Source: Allobosea vaviloviae (GTDB lineage: Bacteria; Pseudomonadota; Alphaproteobacteria; Rhizobiales; Beijerinckiaceae). From it: a stretch of 64,000 bases of DNA. Position numbers and translations under genes: made by a program. The stretch spans positions 1 to 64,000 of the forward strand of contig NZ_LGSZ01000078.1 of the NCBI RefSeq assembly GCF_001298265.1, in the 5' to 3' direction. How positions within the stretch are numbered: position 1 is the first letter of the stretch; each line of letters starts with the position of its first letter. The notes below the pieces were generated by a model, which saw only the letters and a program-made list of their open reading frames with translations, ran no database searches and was not told where the DNA came from. Shown here in pieces: positions 28,772 through 37,113 of the stretch.

Positions 28772-29686
28772 ATGCCCTCTGCCCTGCCAATCTCCATCGA
28801 CGCGACGCTCGCCCTCCTGCAAGGCCGGGGCTACGTCGCCGACCGCTCGCTGGCGACGGTGCTGTTCCTGGCGCTGCGGATGAAGCGGCCGCTGCTGCTA
28901 GAGGGCGAGGCCGGCACCGGCAAGACCGAGATCGCCAAGGTTCTCTCGGCCGCGCTCGGGCGCAAGCTGATCCGGCTGCAATGCTATGAAGGGCTGGATC
29001 TGGCGTCGGCCGTCTATGAGTGGAACTATGCCGGCCAGATGATGGCGATCCGTCTGGCCGAGGCCGGCGGCGCGAGCGGCGACCGCGAGCGGCTCGAAGG
29101 CGACATCTTCTCGGAGAAGTACCTGATCAAGCGGCCGCTGCTGCAGGCGCTGGAGCCGCAGGAGGGCGGGGCACCGATCCTGCTGATCGACGAACTCGAC
29201 CGCACCGACGAGGCCTTCGAGGCCTTCCTTCTTGAGGTGCTGGCGGATTCGCAGGTGACGATCCCCGAGCTCGGCACGATCAGGGCCGCCGAGCCTCCGA
29301 TCGTGATCCTGACCTCGAACCGCACCCGCGAGATCCACGACGCGCTGAAGCGGCGCTGCCTCTATCACTGGGTCGGCTATCCCGACGCGGCTCGCGAGCT
29401 CGCTATCCTGAAGGCGCGGGCGCCGCATGCTCCGGCAAAGCTCGCGAAACAGGTCGTGAGTTTCGTGCAGGCGATCCGCAAGGAGGAGCTGTTCAAGGCG
29501 CCGGGCGTGGCCGAGACGCTGGATTGGGCGACCGCGCTGGTCGAACTCGACGCGGTGGCGCTCGATCCGGCCCTGGTGTCGGATACGCTCGGCGCGCTGC
29601 TGAAATACCAGGACGACATCCAGGCGATGCAGGGCTCCAAGGTGAAGGAACTGCTGGATCAGGCGAAGGCCGAGTCAGGTCGGTAG
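28772..29686 (+). CDS. coxD: MoxR-type AAA+ ATPase (CoxD-like)
   Basis: A 304-aa AAA+ ATPase. Walker A is EGEAGTGKTEIAKV near residue 42 and Walker B is ILLIDELDRTDEAFEAFLLE. The sensor 1 segment is VILTSNRTREIHDALKRRC. In carboxydotrophs CoxD works with the VWA protein CoxE to insert copper and sulfur at the Mo site. CoxE is encoded downstream at 30787. The ATG at 28772 is chosen because the frame upstream runs into the repeat. Confidence 0.9.
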   Translation: MPSALPISIDATLALLQGRGYVADRSLATVLFLALRMKRPLLLEGEAGTGKTEIAKVLSAALGRKLIRLQCYEGLDLASAVYEWNYAGQMMAIRLAEAGGASGDRERLEGDIFSEKYLIKRPLLQALEPQEGGAPILLIDELDRTDEAFEAFLLEVLADSQVTIPELGTIRAAEPPIVILTSNRTREIHDALKRRCLYHWVGYPDAARELAILKARAPHAPAKLAKQVVSFVQAIRKEELFKAPGVAETLDWATALVELDAVALDPALVSDTLGALLKYQDDIQAMQGSKVKELLDQAKAESGR

Positions 29687-29693
29687 TCCCGTG

Positions 29694-29903
29694 TCAGCCG
29701 GCCTTCTTCGCGCGCTTGCGCGCTGGGTCGAGATAGGGATTGCGAACCGCGTTGGCCCAGAATTTTTCGTCGAGCGGCGGAATGTCAGAATAGTCGATCT
29801 CGCTGTCGGGCTTTTTCAGAAGCGCCTCGATCTCGGCCTGCTGCTCGGGGGTGAGAGCGGGCGGATTGGAGAGATCGACTTCATAAGTGACCATCTTGCT
29901 CAT
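29694..29903 (-). CDS. brnA: BrnA-type antitoxin
   Basis: A 69-aa protein encoded immediately after, and overlapping by 23 bases, a BrnT toxin gene. The segment LTPEQQAEIEALLKKPDSEI and the pattern DIPPLDEKFWANAVRNP are typical of BrnA-like antitoxins. The basic tail (ARKRAKKAG) could bind DNA or toxin. Toxin-first order is the normal BrnTA arrangement. It is oriented against the surrounding cox genes. Confidence 0.8.
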   Translation of the reverse strand: MSKMVTYEVDLSNPPALTPEQQAEIEALLKKPDSEIDYSDIPPLDEKFWANAVRNPYLDPARKRAKKAG

Positions 29904-30171
29904 AACGTCTCATCTCCTTTCTGTCGGCGGGGCGGGCTGAAATGATGCGGACGACTTCAATCGGGCCGTCATATCGATCGGTATGGATGACAACCAACAA
30001 GAGGCTGGTGCCGATCATGCCGATCGTGTTCCAACGATGCTCGCCGCCTTCGACCCCGCCATACTCTGTCAGCGCGAGGGGGTCTGCGAAGACGCGCGCC
30101 GCGGTCTCGAAACCTATGCCATGCTTACGAAGGTTGCTGGCCGCCTTTGCCGGGTCCCATTCGAAGCGCAC
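29881..30171 (-). CDS. brnT: BrnT-family ribonuclease toxin
   Basis: A 96-aa BrnT toxin. The start FEWDPAKAASNLRKHGIGFE is the family hallmark (W-D-x-x-K-x-x-x-N-x-x-K-H-G-I-x-F), and the strands RIISARPADRKEMRRYE complete the RelE-like fold. It starts with GTG (read from cac at 30169-30171). It lies with its antitoxin between coxD and coxE-side genes. Confidence 0.88.
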   Translation of the reverse strand: MRFEWDPAKAASNLRKHGIGFETAARVFADPLALTEYGGVEGGEHRWNTIGMIGTSLLLVVIHTDRYDGPIEVVRIISARPADRKEMRRYEQDGHL

Positions 30172-30242
30172 GCAACACCATCTCGTGTCCGAAGCTTAAC
30201 ATCGATGGCAATCAACCGCCAAACTCAGTGGGAGGCAAGACC

Positions 30243-30620
30243 ATGTACAACGATCTCAGGGCCATCGAGGCCGTCACTTGGACCTACCTCAACGGCCTCT
30301 ATGAGGGCGACGTCGCCAAGCTCGAGCACGCCTTCCACCCGACCTCGGCGCTGACCACCGCGCAGGAGGACGGCACGATCAAGATCGTGCCGCGTGACGA
30401 ATGGCTCAAGGCAGTGCGTGAGCGGCCCTCGCCGAAGGCCGCCGGCATGGTGCGCGGCGACCATATCCTGACCATCGACATGGTCGGGCCGACGCTGGCG
30501 CTGGTGAAGGTGAAGTGCCAGATGCCGCCGCGCTACTTCACGGATCTGCTGTCGTTCCTGAAGGTCGATAGCAAATGGCAGATCGTGCAGAAGGTATTCA
30601 TGACCGAGACGGCGGCGTGA
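30243..30620 (+). CDS. NTF2-like / lumazine-binding-type small protein
   Basis: A 125-aa cone-fold protein of the SnoaL/NTF2 superfamily (YNDLRAIEAVTWTYLNGLYE; the middle VPRDEWLKAVRERP; the end KWQIVQKVF). It resembles the putative lumazine-binding-like group (DUF3828/Lumazine_bd_2). The active site, if any, is unclear. It lies in the cox cluster between the BrnTA insert and coxE. The ATG at 30243 is chosen because upstream codons overlap the toxin gene. Confidence 0.7.
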   Translation: MYNDLRAIEAVTWTYLNGLYEGDVAKLEHAFHPTSALTTAQEDGTIKIVPRDEWLKAVRERPSPKAAGMVRGDHILTIDMVGPTLALVKVKCQMPPRYFTDLLSFLKVDSKWQIVQKVFMTETAA

Positions 30621-30649
30621 GCACGCCTCCCTCCGATCGAAGGGCGCAG

Positions 30650-30771
30650 GGAACCCTTCTCCCGGTTGGGAGAAGGGCAGGGATGAGGGACCGCCGCATT
30701 TCGCTGGAGCACCGGCAGGCCCTCATCCGGCGCTCCACGCCACCTTCTCCCATCCGGGAGAAGGGAAGAGG
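30650..30771. repeat. Palindromic intergenic element, family C
   Basis: The block GGAACCCTTCTCCCGGTTGG continues GAGAAGGG, and it pairs with CACCTTCTCCCATCCGGGAG and AAGGG at the far end. The inner inverted pair is GGATGAGGG and CCCTCATCC. Such CTTCTCCC/GGGAGAAGG elements are common in Rhizobiales intergenic DNA. It fills the gap before coxE. Confidence 0.75.
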
Positions 30772-30786
30772 GCGCCGAGGCCAGTC

Positions 30787-31986
30787 ATGACCGGGAAGCT
30801 TCCGGAAAACATCGCCTATTTTGCCCGTGCCCTGCGCATTGCGGGCCTGCGCGTCGGTCCCGGCGCCGTGGTCGAGGCGGTCGAGGCGCTGGCCGATGGC
30901 GCGCTCGGCGAGCGCGAGGATATGTACTGGGCACTGCACGCGATCTTCGTGAAGCGGCACGAGGACAGCGTCGTCTACGATCAGGCCTTCCGGCTGTTCT
31001 GGCGCCGGCGCAACCTGATCGAGAAGATCATGGCGCAGATGTCGCCGGTCTCGCCCGGGGCCGACAGCGCCCCGCAGAAGGAGGAGGCCGGCGCGCTGCG
31101 CGTGGCAGAGGCCTTTGCGCCGCCAAGGCGCGAGGAGGATGCGCCGGTCGAGCTGACGGAACTGACCGCGCAACTGACCGTGTCGGATCGCGAGATGCTG
31201 AAGTCGCGCGATTTCGCCCAGATGAGCGCAGCCGAGATCGCGCGCGCCAAGCGGCTCGTCGCGAGCCTCAGCCTGCCTGACGATCTCGTCGCGACGCGGC
31301 GTTTCCGGCCGGCCCATCGCGGAGCCCGGATCGATCCGCGGCGGACCTTTCGCCAATCGCTGCGGGGAGGGGGAGGCGCGATCGACCTCGCCTTCCGCGA
31401 GCGGGCGCAGATTCATCCGCCGATCGTGGCGCTCGTCGATATCTCCGGCTCGATGGCGGAGTATTCGCGGATCTTCCTGCATTTCCTGCATGCCGTCACC
31501 GAGAAGCGGCGGCGGGTGCATTCCTTCGTCTTCGGCACGCGGCTGACCAACATCACCCGCTCCTTGCGGGCACGCGATCCCGACGAGGCGCTGGCGCTGG
31601 CAGGCAAGGCCGCGCCCGATTGGGAGGGCGGCACGCGCATCTCCACGGCGCTGCATACGTTCAACCGGGTCTGGTCGCGGCGCGTGCTCGGTGGCGGCGC
31701 CATCGTGCTGCTTTTTACCGACGGGCTGGAGCGCCATCTCGACGGCGAACTCGCCTTCGAGATGGACCGTCTGCACCGCTCCTGCCGGCAACTGATCTGG
31801 CTGAACCCGCTCCTGCGCTTCGAGCAGTTCGAGGCGCGCGCCAGCGGCATCCGCACGATGCTACCGCATGTCGATTCGTTCCGGCCGATCCACAACCTTG
31901 CGGCGATGGCCGATCTCTGCGCGGCGCTGGCACCCAGCGACAACCGGGCGAGCGATCCGCGGCTGTGGCTGAAGAAAGCGGGCTAG
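30787..31986 (+). CDS. coxE: VWA-domain protein (CoxE-like)
   Basis: A 399-aa protein of the CoxE family. The N-terminal ~200 residues are helical (ENIAYFARALRIAGLRVGPG). The von Willebrand A domain follows, with the MIDAS motif DISGSMAEYS at about residue 218, then TDGLERH further on. It acts with the MoxR ATPase CoxD in maturing the molybdenum hydroxylase active site in the cytoplasm. It lies 166 bases past the NTF2-like gene. Confidence 0.9.
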   Translation: MTGKLPENIAYFARALRIAGLRVGPGAVVEAVEALADGALGEREDMYWALHAIFVKRHEDSVVYDQAFRLFWRRRNLIEKIMAQMSPVSPGADSAPQKEEAGALRVAEAFAPPRREEDAPVELTELTAQLTVSDREMLKSRDFAQMSAAEIARAKRLVASLSLPDDLVATRRFRPAHRGARIDPRRTFRQSLRGGGGAIDLAFRERAQIHPPIVALVDISGSMAEYSRIFLHFLHAVTEKRRRVHSFVFGTRLTNITRSLRARDPDEALALAGKAAPDWEGGTRISTALHTFNRVWSRRVLGGGAIVLLFTDGLERHLDGELAFEMDRLHRSCRQLIWLNPLLRFEQFEARASGIRTMLPHVDSFRPIHNLAAMADLCAALAPSDNRASDPRLWLKKAG

Positions 31987-32651
31987 GCTGGCGGCTTCGC
32001 GTGCTGGAACCGGCCCTGCTTCAGGAAATGCCGGACCTGCGCGATCGCCTCGCGGTTCTCCATGATCAGCGTGTGCGTGCCGTGAAGGGTGATGTGGTCC
32101 GCCATCCCGGCGACGCGGGTGCGTTCGACCGTGACGCGTCCATCATTGGCGCCCGGCAGGAGAAGCCAGCCCAGCGGGTCCAGAGAACGGTCGCCCGCGA
32201 TGACGCCAAGCGGAAAATCGACCGTGCCGAGGACCTGGCACAGCGCATCGGGCCTTGCCGTGATCAACTCGGCGCCTGCCGGCCCGAAGAAGGCGCGATA
32301 GAGCCGGTTGTTGGCAAGCAGGTCGGCGATCTCGCTGCCTTCGTTGGGCGGCGCCAGCATCACGACATGGCCGAGGCGCTCCGGGCGATGGCGGGCGATA
32401 TAGGCGCGGGCGACGAGGCCGCCCATCGAGTGAGTGACGAAATGCAGCCGGCCGTCCAACGTCGCCTGGAAGCGCGCGATCGGTTCCCGCATGAAGGCGA
32501 CGATGTCTTCGATGCAGTTCTTGCGGGCAGGATAGTCGAGATTGAGAGTATGGTAGCCGTCGGCGGCCAGTGTGCGCTCGAGCGTCGCGAGCGAGGTCGC
32601 GTGCCGTGCGATGCCGTGCAGAAGAACGATGCCGTCCTGGTTTTTCGTCAT
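31983..32651 (-). CDS. Lipase-like alpha/beta hydrolase
   Basis: A 222-aa serine hydrolase. The oxyanion-side IVLLHGIARHATSL is at the N-terminus and the nucleophile elbow is THSMGGLVAR. A late Asp (PGANDGRVTVE) and His (LHGTHTLIMEN) fit a triad. The ATG at 32651 begins the conserved region. It runs against the cox genes and overlaps the coxE stop by four bases. A role in the cox cluster is unclear. Confidence 0.85.
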   Translation of the reverse strand: MTKNQDGIVLLHGIARHATSLATLERTLAADGYHTLNLDYPARKNCIEDIVAFMREPIARFQATLDGRLHFVTHSMGGLVARAYIARHRPERLGHVVMLAPPNEGSEIADLLANNRLYRAFFGPAGAELITARPDALCQVLGTVDFPLGVIAGDRSLDPLGWLLLPGANDGRVTVERTRVAGMADHITLHGTHTLIMENREAIAQVRHFLKQGRFQHAKPPA

Positions 32652-32848
32652 ATCGTGTCTTGCCCCCGGCGAGCGATAGCGAGATCGTCCTTGCCGGTCG
32701 AGACGCCAGCGTCGGCTTTCGACCTGCGCATGCTCGAAACCTGCGGCGGCCATGCTTAACTAGGCGCATCGCGGCGGGTGTCCGCAGCTTATGATGCGGC
32801 ATGGGCGAAATCGGGCGTCAGCGCACCGGCTAACGAGGATCGAAGGTC

Positions 32849-33172
32849 ATGATCTCCACTGACACCGATATCCTCTCCATCGCTGAAGCCTGGGCGAAGT
32901 CCGGACGTTCGGTCGCGCTCGCCACGGTGATCGAGACCTGGGGCTCGGCGCCGCGCCCGGTCGGCTCGCATCTCGTCATCGACGGGGATGGCAATTTCCA
33001 GGGCTCGGTGTCCGGCGGTTGCGTCGAGGGCGCGGTCGTCGAGGAGGCCGTCGATGTGATTGCCGACGGCGCGGCGCGCACGCTCGAATTCGGTGTCGCC
33101 GACGAGACGGCCTGGAAGGTCGGGCTGTCCTGTGGGGGGCGGATCCGGGTTTATGTCGAAAAGGTGAACTGA
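32849..33172 (+). CDS. XdhC/CoxI family protein, N-terminal half
   Basis: A 107-aa stand-alone XdhC_CoxI domain, with GSAPRPVGSHLVIDGDGNFQGSVSGGCVEGAVVEEA, read here as two motifs (GSAPRPVGSHLV and GGCVEGAVVEEA). These proteins sulfurate or insert the Mo cofactor of xanthine-oxidase-family enzymes. The C-terminal half is a separate gene at 33806. Its stop overlaps the next start as TGATG. Confidence 0.85.
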   Translation: MISTDTDILSIAEAWAKSGRSVALATVIETWGSAPRPVGSHLVIDGDGNFQGSVSGGCVEGAVVEEAVDVIADGAARTLEFGVADETAWKVGLSCGGRIRVYVEKVN

Positions 33173-33801
33173 TGGCCTCCTGGGAAACGCTGCTGGCCTT
33201 CGCGACGCTGACCCTCGTCGTCGCCTATTTTCCTGGGCCGGCCCTGCTCTACACCGCCGCACAGACGATCGCGCATGGCCGCAAGGCCGGCTTCATGGCG
33301 ATGCTTGGCATCCATCTCGGCTGCTACCTGCATGTCTTCGCGGCCGCCTTCGGACTTTCGGCCGTCTTCACGCATGTGCCGGAGCTCTACGTCGCCGTGA
33401 AGCTCGCGGGCGCGGCCTATCTGATCTGGCTCGGCATCGGCATGATCCGCGCGAAGCTCGCGGCAGGCGAGGTGAACGTCGCTCCCGCGAAGACCGTCCG
33501 GCGCGCGCTGATCGATTCCTTCCTCGTCGAGGTGTTGAACCCCAAGGTGGCGCTGTTCTTCATCGCGCTCCTGCCGCAGTTCGTCGATCCGGCCGGATCT
33601 CTACCGGTCTGGGCGCAGTTCCTGATCCTGGGCACGATCGTCAACATCGCCTTCTCCTCGGCGGATCTGTTGACGGTTCTCGGCGCCTCGTTCGTGGTCA
33701 GGACGATGAAGCGGACGCAAGGCGGCTTCGCCGTCGGGCGCTGGCTCGGTGGCTCGCTGATGATCGGGCTTGGCGTCAAGCTCGCGACCGACAAGGGTTG
33801 A
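33172..33801 (+). CDS. LysE/RhtB-family amino-acid exporter
   Basis: A 209-aa membrane protein with about six helices. FPGPALLYTAAQTIAHGRKAG is the LysE signature, then LKLAGAAYLIWLG-like (KLAGAAYLIWLGIGMI) and VEVLNPKVALFFIALLPQF. It is translationally coupled (TGATG) to the upstream XdhC half. Its presence inside the cox maturation operon is unusual, and the exported substrate is unknown. Confidence 0.88.
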   Translation: MASWETLLAFATLTLVVAYFPGPALLYTAAQTIAHGRKAGFMAMLGIHLGCYLHVFAAAFGLSAVFTHVPELYVAVKLAGAAYLIWLGIGMIRAKLAAGEVNVAPAKTVRRALIDSFLVEVLNPKVALFFIALLPQFVDPAGSLPVWAQFLILGTIVNIAFSSADLLTVLGASFVVRTMKRTQGGFAVGRWLGGSLMIGLGVKLATDKG

Positions 33802-33805
33802 GGCG

Positions 33806-34498
33806 ATGGATCTCTCCATTCTGGCTGCGCTCAACGCCGAGCGCGCGGCGCGGCGCGCGACCGTGCTCGTGACGGATGTCGCCGAGGGCACACAGCGGCT
33901 GGTCAAGGCCGCCGAGATCGCCTCCGATCCGCTGGCCGAGCTGCTCGACAAGCAGTTGCGCATGGCCAAGAGCGCGATGGTCGAGGTCGATGGGAAGCCC
34001 ATCTTCCTGACCGTTCAGGCGCCGCATCCGCGCGTCGTCGTCACCGGGGCGGTGCATATCTCGCAGGCGATGGCGCCGATGACGAAGTTGCTCGATCTCG
34101 ACATGATCGTGATCGATCCGCGCACCGCCTTCGCCACGCCGGAGCGCTTTCCCGATGTGACGCTGCTGACGCAATGGCCCGACGAGGCGATCGCGACGCT
34201 GGGCCTCGACGCCTACACCGCCTTCGTCGCGCTGACGCATGACCCCAAGATCGACGATCCCGGCCTCGAAGCCGCGCTGCGCTCGGAGTGCTTCTATGTC
34301 GGGGCGCTGGGCAGCCGGAAGACGCATGGCCGTCGCGTCGAGCGCCTGGCCGCGGCCGGCTTCGACGCCACTGCCGCGGCACGAATCCATGCGCCGATCG
34401 GGCTCGATATCGGCGCGGTCTCGCCGGCCGAGATCGCGCTTGCGATCCTGGGCGAGATCGTTTCGACGCTGCGCGGTCCGCGCCGCACCTCTGCCTGA
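33806..34498 (+). CDS. XdhC/CoxI family protein, Rossmann (C-terminal) half
   Basis: A 230-aa protein with the XdhC_C domain. The nucleotide-binding strand VVVTGAVHISQAMAPMTKLL is followed by the diagnostic CFYVGALGSRKTHGRRVERL and the end IGLDIGAVSPAEIALAILGEIV. The first ~70 residues look like a partial XdhC/CoxI N-terminal domain. With the gene at 32849 it would make a complete XdhC. It starts 4 bases after the LysE stop. Confidence 0.88.
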   Translation: MDLSILAALNAERAARRATVLVTDVAEGTQRLVKAAEIASDPLAELLDKQLRMAKSAMVEVDGKPIFLTVQAPHPRVVVTGAVHISQAMAPMTKLLDLDMIVIDPRTAFATPERFPDVTLLTQWPDEAIATLGLDAYTAFVALTHDPKIDDPGLEAALRSECFYVGALGSRKTHGRRVERLAAAGFDATAAARIHAPIGLDIGAVSPAEIALAILGEIVSTLRGPRRTSA

Positions 34499-34508
34499 GG
34501 CTGCGGCT

Positions 34509-36119
34509 GTGAAATTCGGACCCGTTCCCTTGGCTGAGGCTGCCGGCTCGATCGCCGCGCATACAATCCGGGCCGGCGAGACCATCGTCAAGAAGGGCGC
34601 GGCGATCACTGCGGCGGCTGCCTCCGCGCTGGCGGGCGCCGGCGTCACCGAGGTCGTCGCGGTGCGCTTCGAGCCCGGCGACATCGACGAGAATGCGGCC
34701 GCGACGCGGCTGGCCGAAGCGCTGGCCGGGCGCGGCGTGGTGACGGAGGCGGCCTTCACCGGCCGGGTCAATCTTTTCGCACAGGCCGCAGGGGTGCTCA
34801 CCATCGACGCGGCTGCGATCGACGCGCTCAACCGCGTCGACGAGGCGATCACGGTGGCGACCTTGCCGCCGATGAAGGCGGTGGTCGCCGGCGAGATGAT
34901 CGGCACCGTCAAGATCATCCCCTATGGCCTGCCGGCCGTGCTGGTGGAGCAGGCGCTGTCGGGGCTGGGTGGGTTGCAGCCGGTTTCGGTGTCACCCTAT
35001 CGGCCGCTTCGCGTCGCGGTGATCTCGACGCTGCTGCCGGGTCTCAAACCCTCCGTCGTGGACAAGACGTTGCGGGTGATGGCGGAGCGGCTCGCGCCTG
35101 CCGCCGCGACACTTTCTACCGATCGCCGGGTGCCGCATGAGGCGGCGCCGCTCGCGCGGGCGATCGCAACAGAGGCAGCCGGGCCGGCCGACATCATCGT
35201 CGTCTTCGGCGCCTCGGCGATCACCGACCGGCGCGACGTGATCCCGCAGGCGCTGCTGGAGGCGGGCGGGCGGATCGAGCATCTGGGCATGCCAGTCGAT
35301 CCCGGCAATCTGCTCCTCATCGGCGATCTCGCCGGAAAGCCGGTGATCGGCGCGCCGGGCTGCGCGCGCTCGCCCAAGGAAAACGGCTTCGACTGGGTTC
35401 TGCAGCGCTGCCTTGCCGGCATTCCGGTGAGGCGTTCGGATATCCAGGCGATGGGTGTCGGCGGGCTCCTGATGGAGATCGTCTCGCGGCCGCAGCCGCG
35501 CGCACCAGCGTTGCTCGATGTCGCGCCTGTCGCCGGCATCGTGCTGGCGGCGGGCCGCTCGACCCGCATGGGACAGGCCAACAAGCTGCTCCAGAGCGTG
35601 CGTGGCAAGCCGATGCTGCGTCATGCGGTGGAGGCGCAGCTCGCCTCGCGGGCGCGGCCGGTGATCGTTGTGACGGGACATCAGCATGAGGAGGTCTCGG
35701 CTGCGCTGACCGGGCTCGATGTCAGTCTGGTCCACAACCCCGATTTCGCCAGCGGTCTCGCCAGTTCGGTCAAGGCCGGGCTTGCCGCGCTGCCGGATAC
35801 CGCTCCCGGTGTCGTGGTCTCGCTCGGCGACATGCCCAATGTCACGGCCGGCGTGATCGACCGCCTCGCGCAGGTTTTTGCCGACAGCGGCGAGGCTCTC
35901 GCGGTGGTGCCGACGCTGCTCGGCCAGCGCGGCAACCCAGTGCTGCTGGCGCGCGCGCTGTTTGCGGCGGTCGGGACACTGGACGGAGACCAGGGCGCGC
36001 GGCGTCTGCTCGATGCGGCCGGGGACGCGATCGTCGAGGGGCCGCTGGACGATCCGGCGATCGCGCTCGATGTCGATACGCCCGAGGCGCTGGCAGGGCT
36101 GCAAGGGTCAAGGGAGTAG
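34509..36119 (+). CDS. Fused molybdopterin-binding and MocA/MobA-like nucleotidyltransferase
   Basis: A 536-aa bifunctional protein starting with GTG (no suitable ATG, and upstream codons overlap the previous gene). Residues ~1-335 are a MoeA/MoaB-type molybdopterin-binding region ([40 protein letters not shown]). Residues ~341-536 are a NTP_transf_3 domain with [18 protein letters not shown] and the late [19 protein letters not shown]. It is expected to cytidylylate the Mo cofactor to its dinucleotide form for the CoxL protein. It is the last gene of the cluster, and its end overlaps a small minus-strand gene by 12 bases. Confidence 0.85.
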   Translation: MKFGPVPLAEAAGSIAAHTIRAGETIVKKGAAITAAAASALAGAGVTEVVAVRFEPGDIDENAAATRLAEALAGRGVVTEAAFTGRVNLFAQAAGVLTIDAAAIDALNRVDEAITVATLPPMKAVVAGEMIGTVKIIPYGLPAVLVEQALSGLGGLQPVSVSPYRPLRVAVISTLLPGLKPSVVDKTLRVMAERLAPAAATLSTDRRVPHEAAPLARAIATEAAGPADIIVVFGASAITDRRDVIPQALLEAGGRIEHLGMPVDPGNLLLIGDLAGKPVIGAPGCARSPKENGFDWVLQRCLAGIPVRRSDIQAMGVGGLLMEIVSRPQPRAPALLDVAPVAGIVLAAGRSTRMGQANKLLQSVRGKPMLRHAVEAQLASRARPVIVVTGHQHEEVSAALTGLDVSLVHNPDFASGLASSVKAGLAALPDTAPGVVVSLGDMPNVTAGVIDRLAQVFADSGEALAVVPTLLGQRGNPVLLARALFAAVGTLDGDQGARRLLDAAGDAIVEGPLDDPAIALDVDTPEALAGLQGSRE

Positions 36120-36272
36120 AGGACGGGCGGTGCGCGCTTCGCTCCTGCAGCGCTGCGAGCAGAACTTCACCTCGTCCCAGACACGCTCCCACTTCTTGCG
36201 CCAGGTGAAGGGCCTGCCGCAGACCCGGCAGGTTTTCTCAGGCAGGTCCGATTTCCTGACGTGCTTCGCCAT
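36108..36272 (-). CDS. DUF2256 small zinc-ribbon-like protein
   Basis: A 54-aa protein of the DUF2256 family, with [20 protein letters not shown] and KFCSQRCR. The four cysteines form a probable zinc site. The ATG at 36272 is chosen because conservation begins at [15 protein letters not shown]. Its 3' end overlaps the convergent molybdopterin fusion gene by 12 bases. The function is unknown. Confidence 0.88.
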   Translation of the reverse strand: MAKHVRKSDLPEKTCRVCGRPFTWRKKWERVWDEVKFCSQRCRSEARTARPLLP

Positions 36273-36348
36273 CGAAGTTGCGCCTCGTTGTGGTCCGTCT
36301 TGGTATGCGTTGACGTATACGCTGGGCGGAAGCATTCGGAGCAGCCTC

Positions 36349-37083
36349 ATGAGCGACACCATCCTGATCTATGGCGGCAGCGGCGGGATCGGCTCGGCCA
36401 TCGCGCGTTGCGTGAAGGCGAGGGGGCTCGGTGTTCATCTCGTCGGGCGCGACCTCACCAAGCTGGAGGCGGTCGCCGCCGAGATCGGTGCCGGCTTCAC
36501 GGTCGGCGATGTCACCGAGGCGGATGTCTTCACCGAGGCGACGCAGGCTGCGTCGCAGGGCGGTGCCCTCAAGGGTCTCGTCTATGCCGTCGGAACGATC
36601 AACCTGAAGCCTGTCGCGCGCCTGTCGGAGGAGGATTTCCTCAGGGATTTCAGGATCAACGCGCTGGGGGCTGCGAAAGCGATTCAGGTGGCGCTGCCCC
36701 ATCTCAAGCAGGCTGAAGGGACGGCTGGGATCGTCTTGTTCTCGACGGTCGCGGTGGCGCAAGGTTTTGCGGCGCATGCATCGGTTGCCATGGCCAAGGG
36801 CGCGATCGAGGGGCTGACGCTGTCGCTCGCCGCCGAGCTCGCGCCGCGCATCAGAGTGAACTGCATCGCGCCGTCCCTGACCAAAACCCCGCTCGCCGCG
36901 TCGCTGACGGGCAATGAGGCGATGGCGAAGGCGATCGCCGATCTGCATCCTTTGCAGCGGCTGGGCGAGCCTCAGGATATCGCGCCGCTCGCGAGCCTGC
37001 TCGCGTCGGACGATGCGAGCTGGATCACCGGGCAGATTATCGGCGTCGACGGTGGCCGCTCGACGCTACGAACCAAAGGGTAG
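36349..37083 (+). CDS. SDR-family protein lacking the catalytic tyrosine
   Basis: A 244-aa Rossmann-fold SDR. The NAD(P) motif is GGSGGIG (residues 9-15), and AVGTIN and RINALGAAK follow. In the catalytic region the normal Y-x-x-x-K reads V146-x-x-x-K150 ([13 protein letters not shown]), with Ser132 kept. The missing Tyr suggests a changed or lost reductase activity. It lies divergent from the DUF2256 gene. Confidence 0.86.
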   Translation: MSDTILIYGGSGGIGSAIARCVKARGLGVHLVGRDLTKLEAVAAEIGAGFTVGDVTEADVFTEATQAASQGGALKGLVYAVGTINLKPVARLSEEDFLRDFRINALGAAKAIQVALPHLKQAEGTAGIVLFSTVAVAQGFAAHASVAMAKGAIEGLTLSLAAELAPRIRVNCIAPSLTKTPLAASLTGNEAMAKAIADLHPLQRLGEPQDIAPLASLLASDDASWITGQIIGVDGGRSTLRTKG

Positions 37084-37113
37084 CGGCTGAGGGCAAGGCA
37101 CCGCCTCGGCTGC

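Noticed and set aside
30650-30771. The CTTCTCCC/GGGAGAAGG inverted repeat as a Rho-independent terminator
   Set aside because: There is no T-run after the stems, and the structure is bipartite with a long middle, so a repeat element is more likely.
37084-37113. A shared terminator between the convergent SDR and BcsS-like genes
   Set aside because: The short GGCTGAGG/CCTCGGCTG match is imperfect and lacks a T-run.
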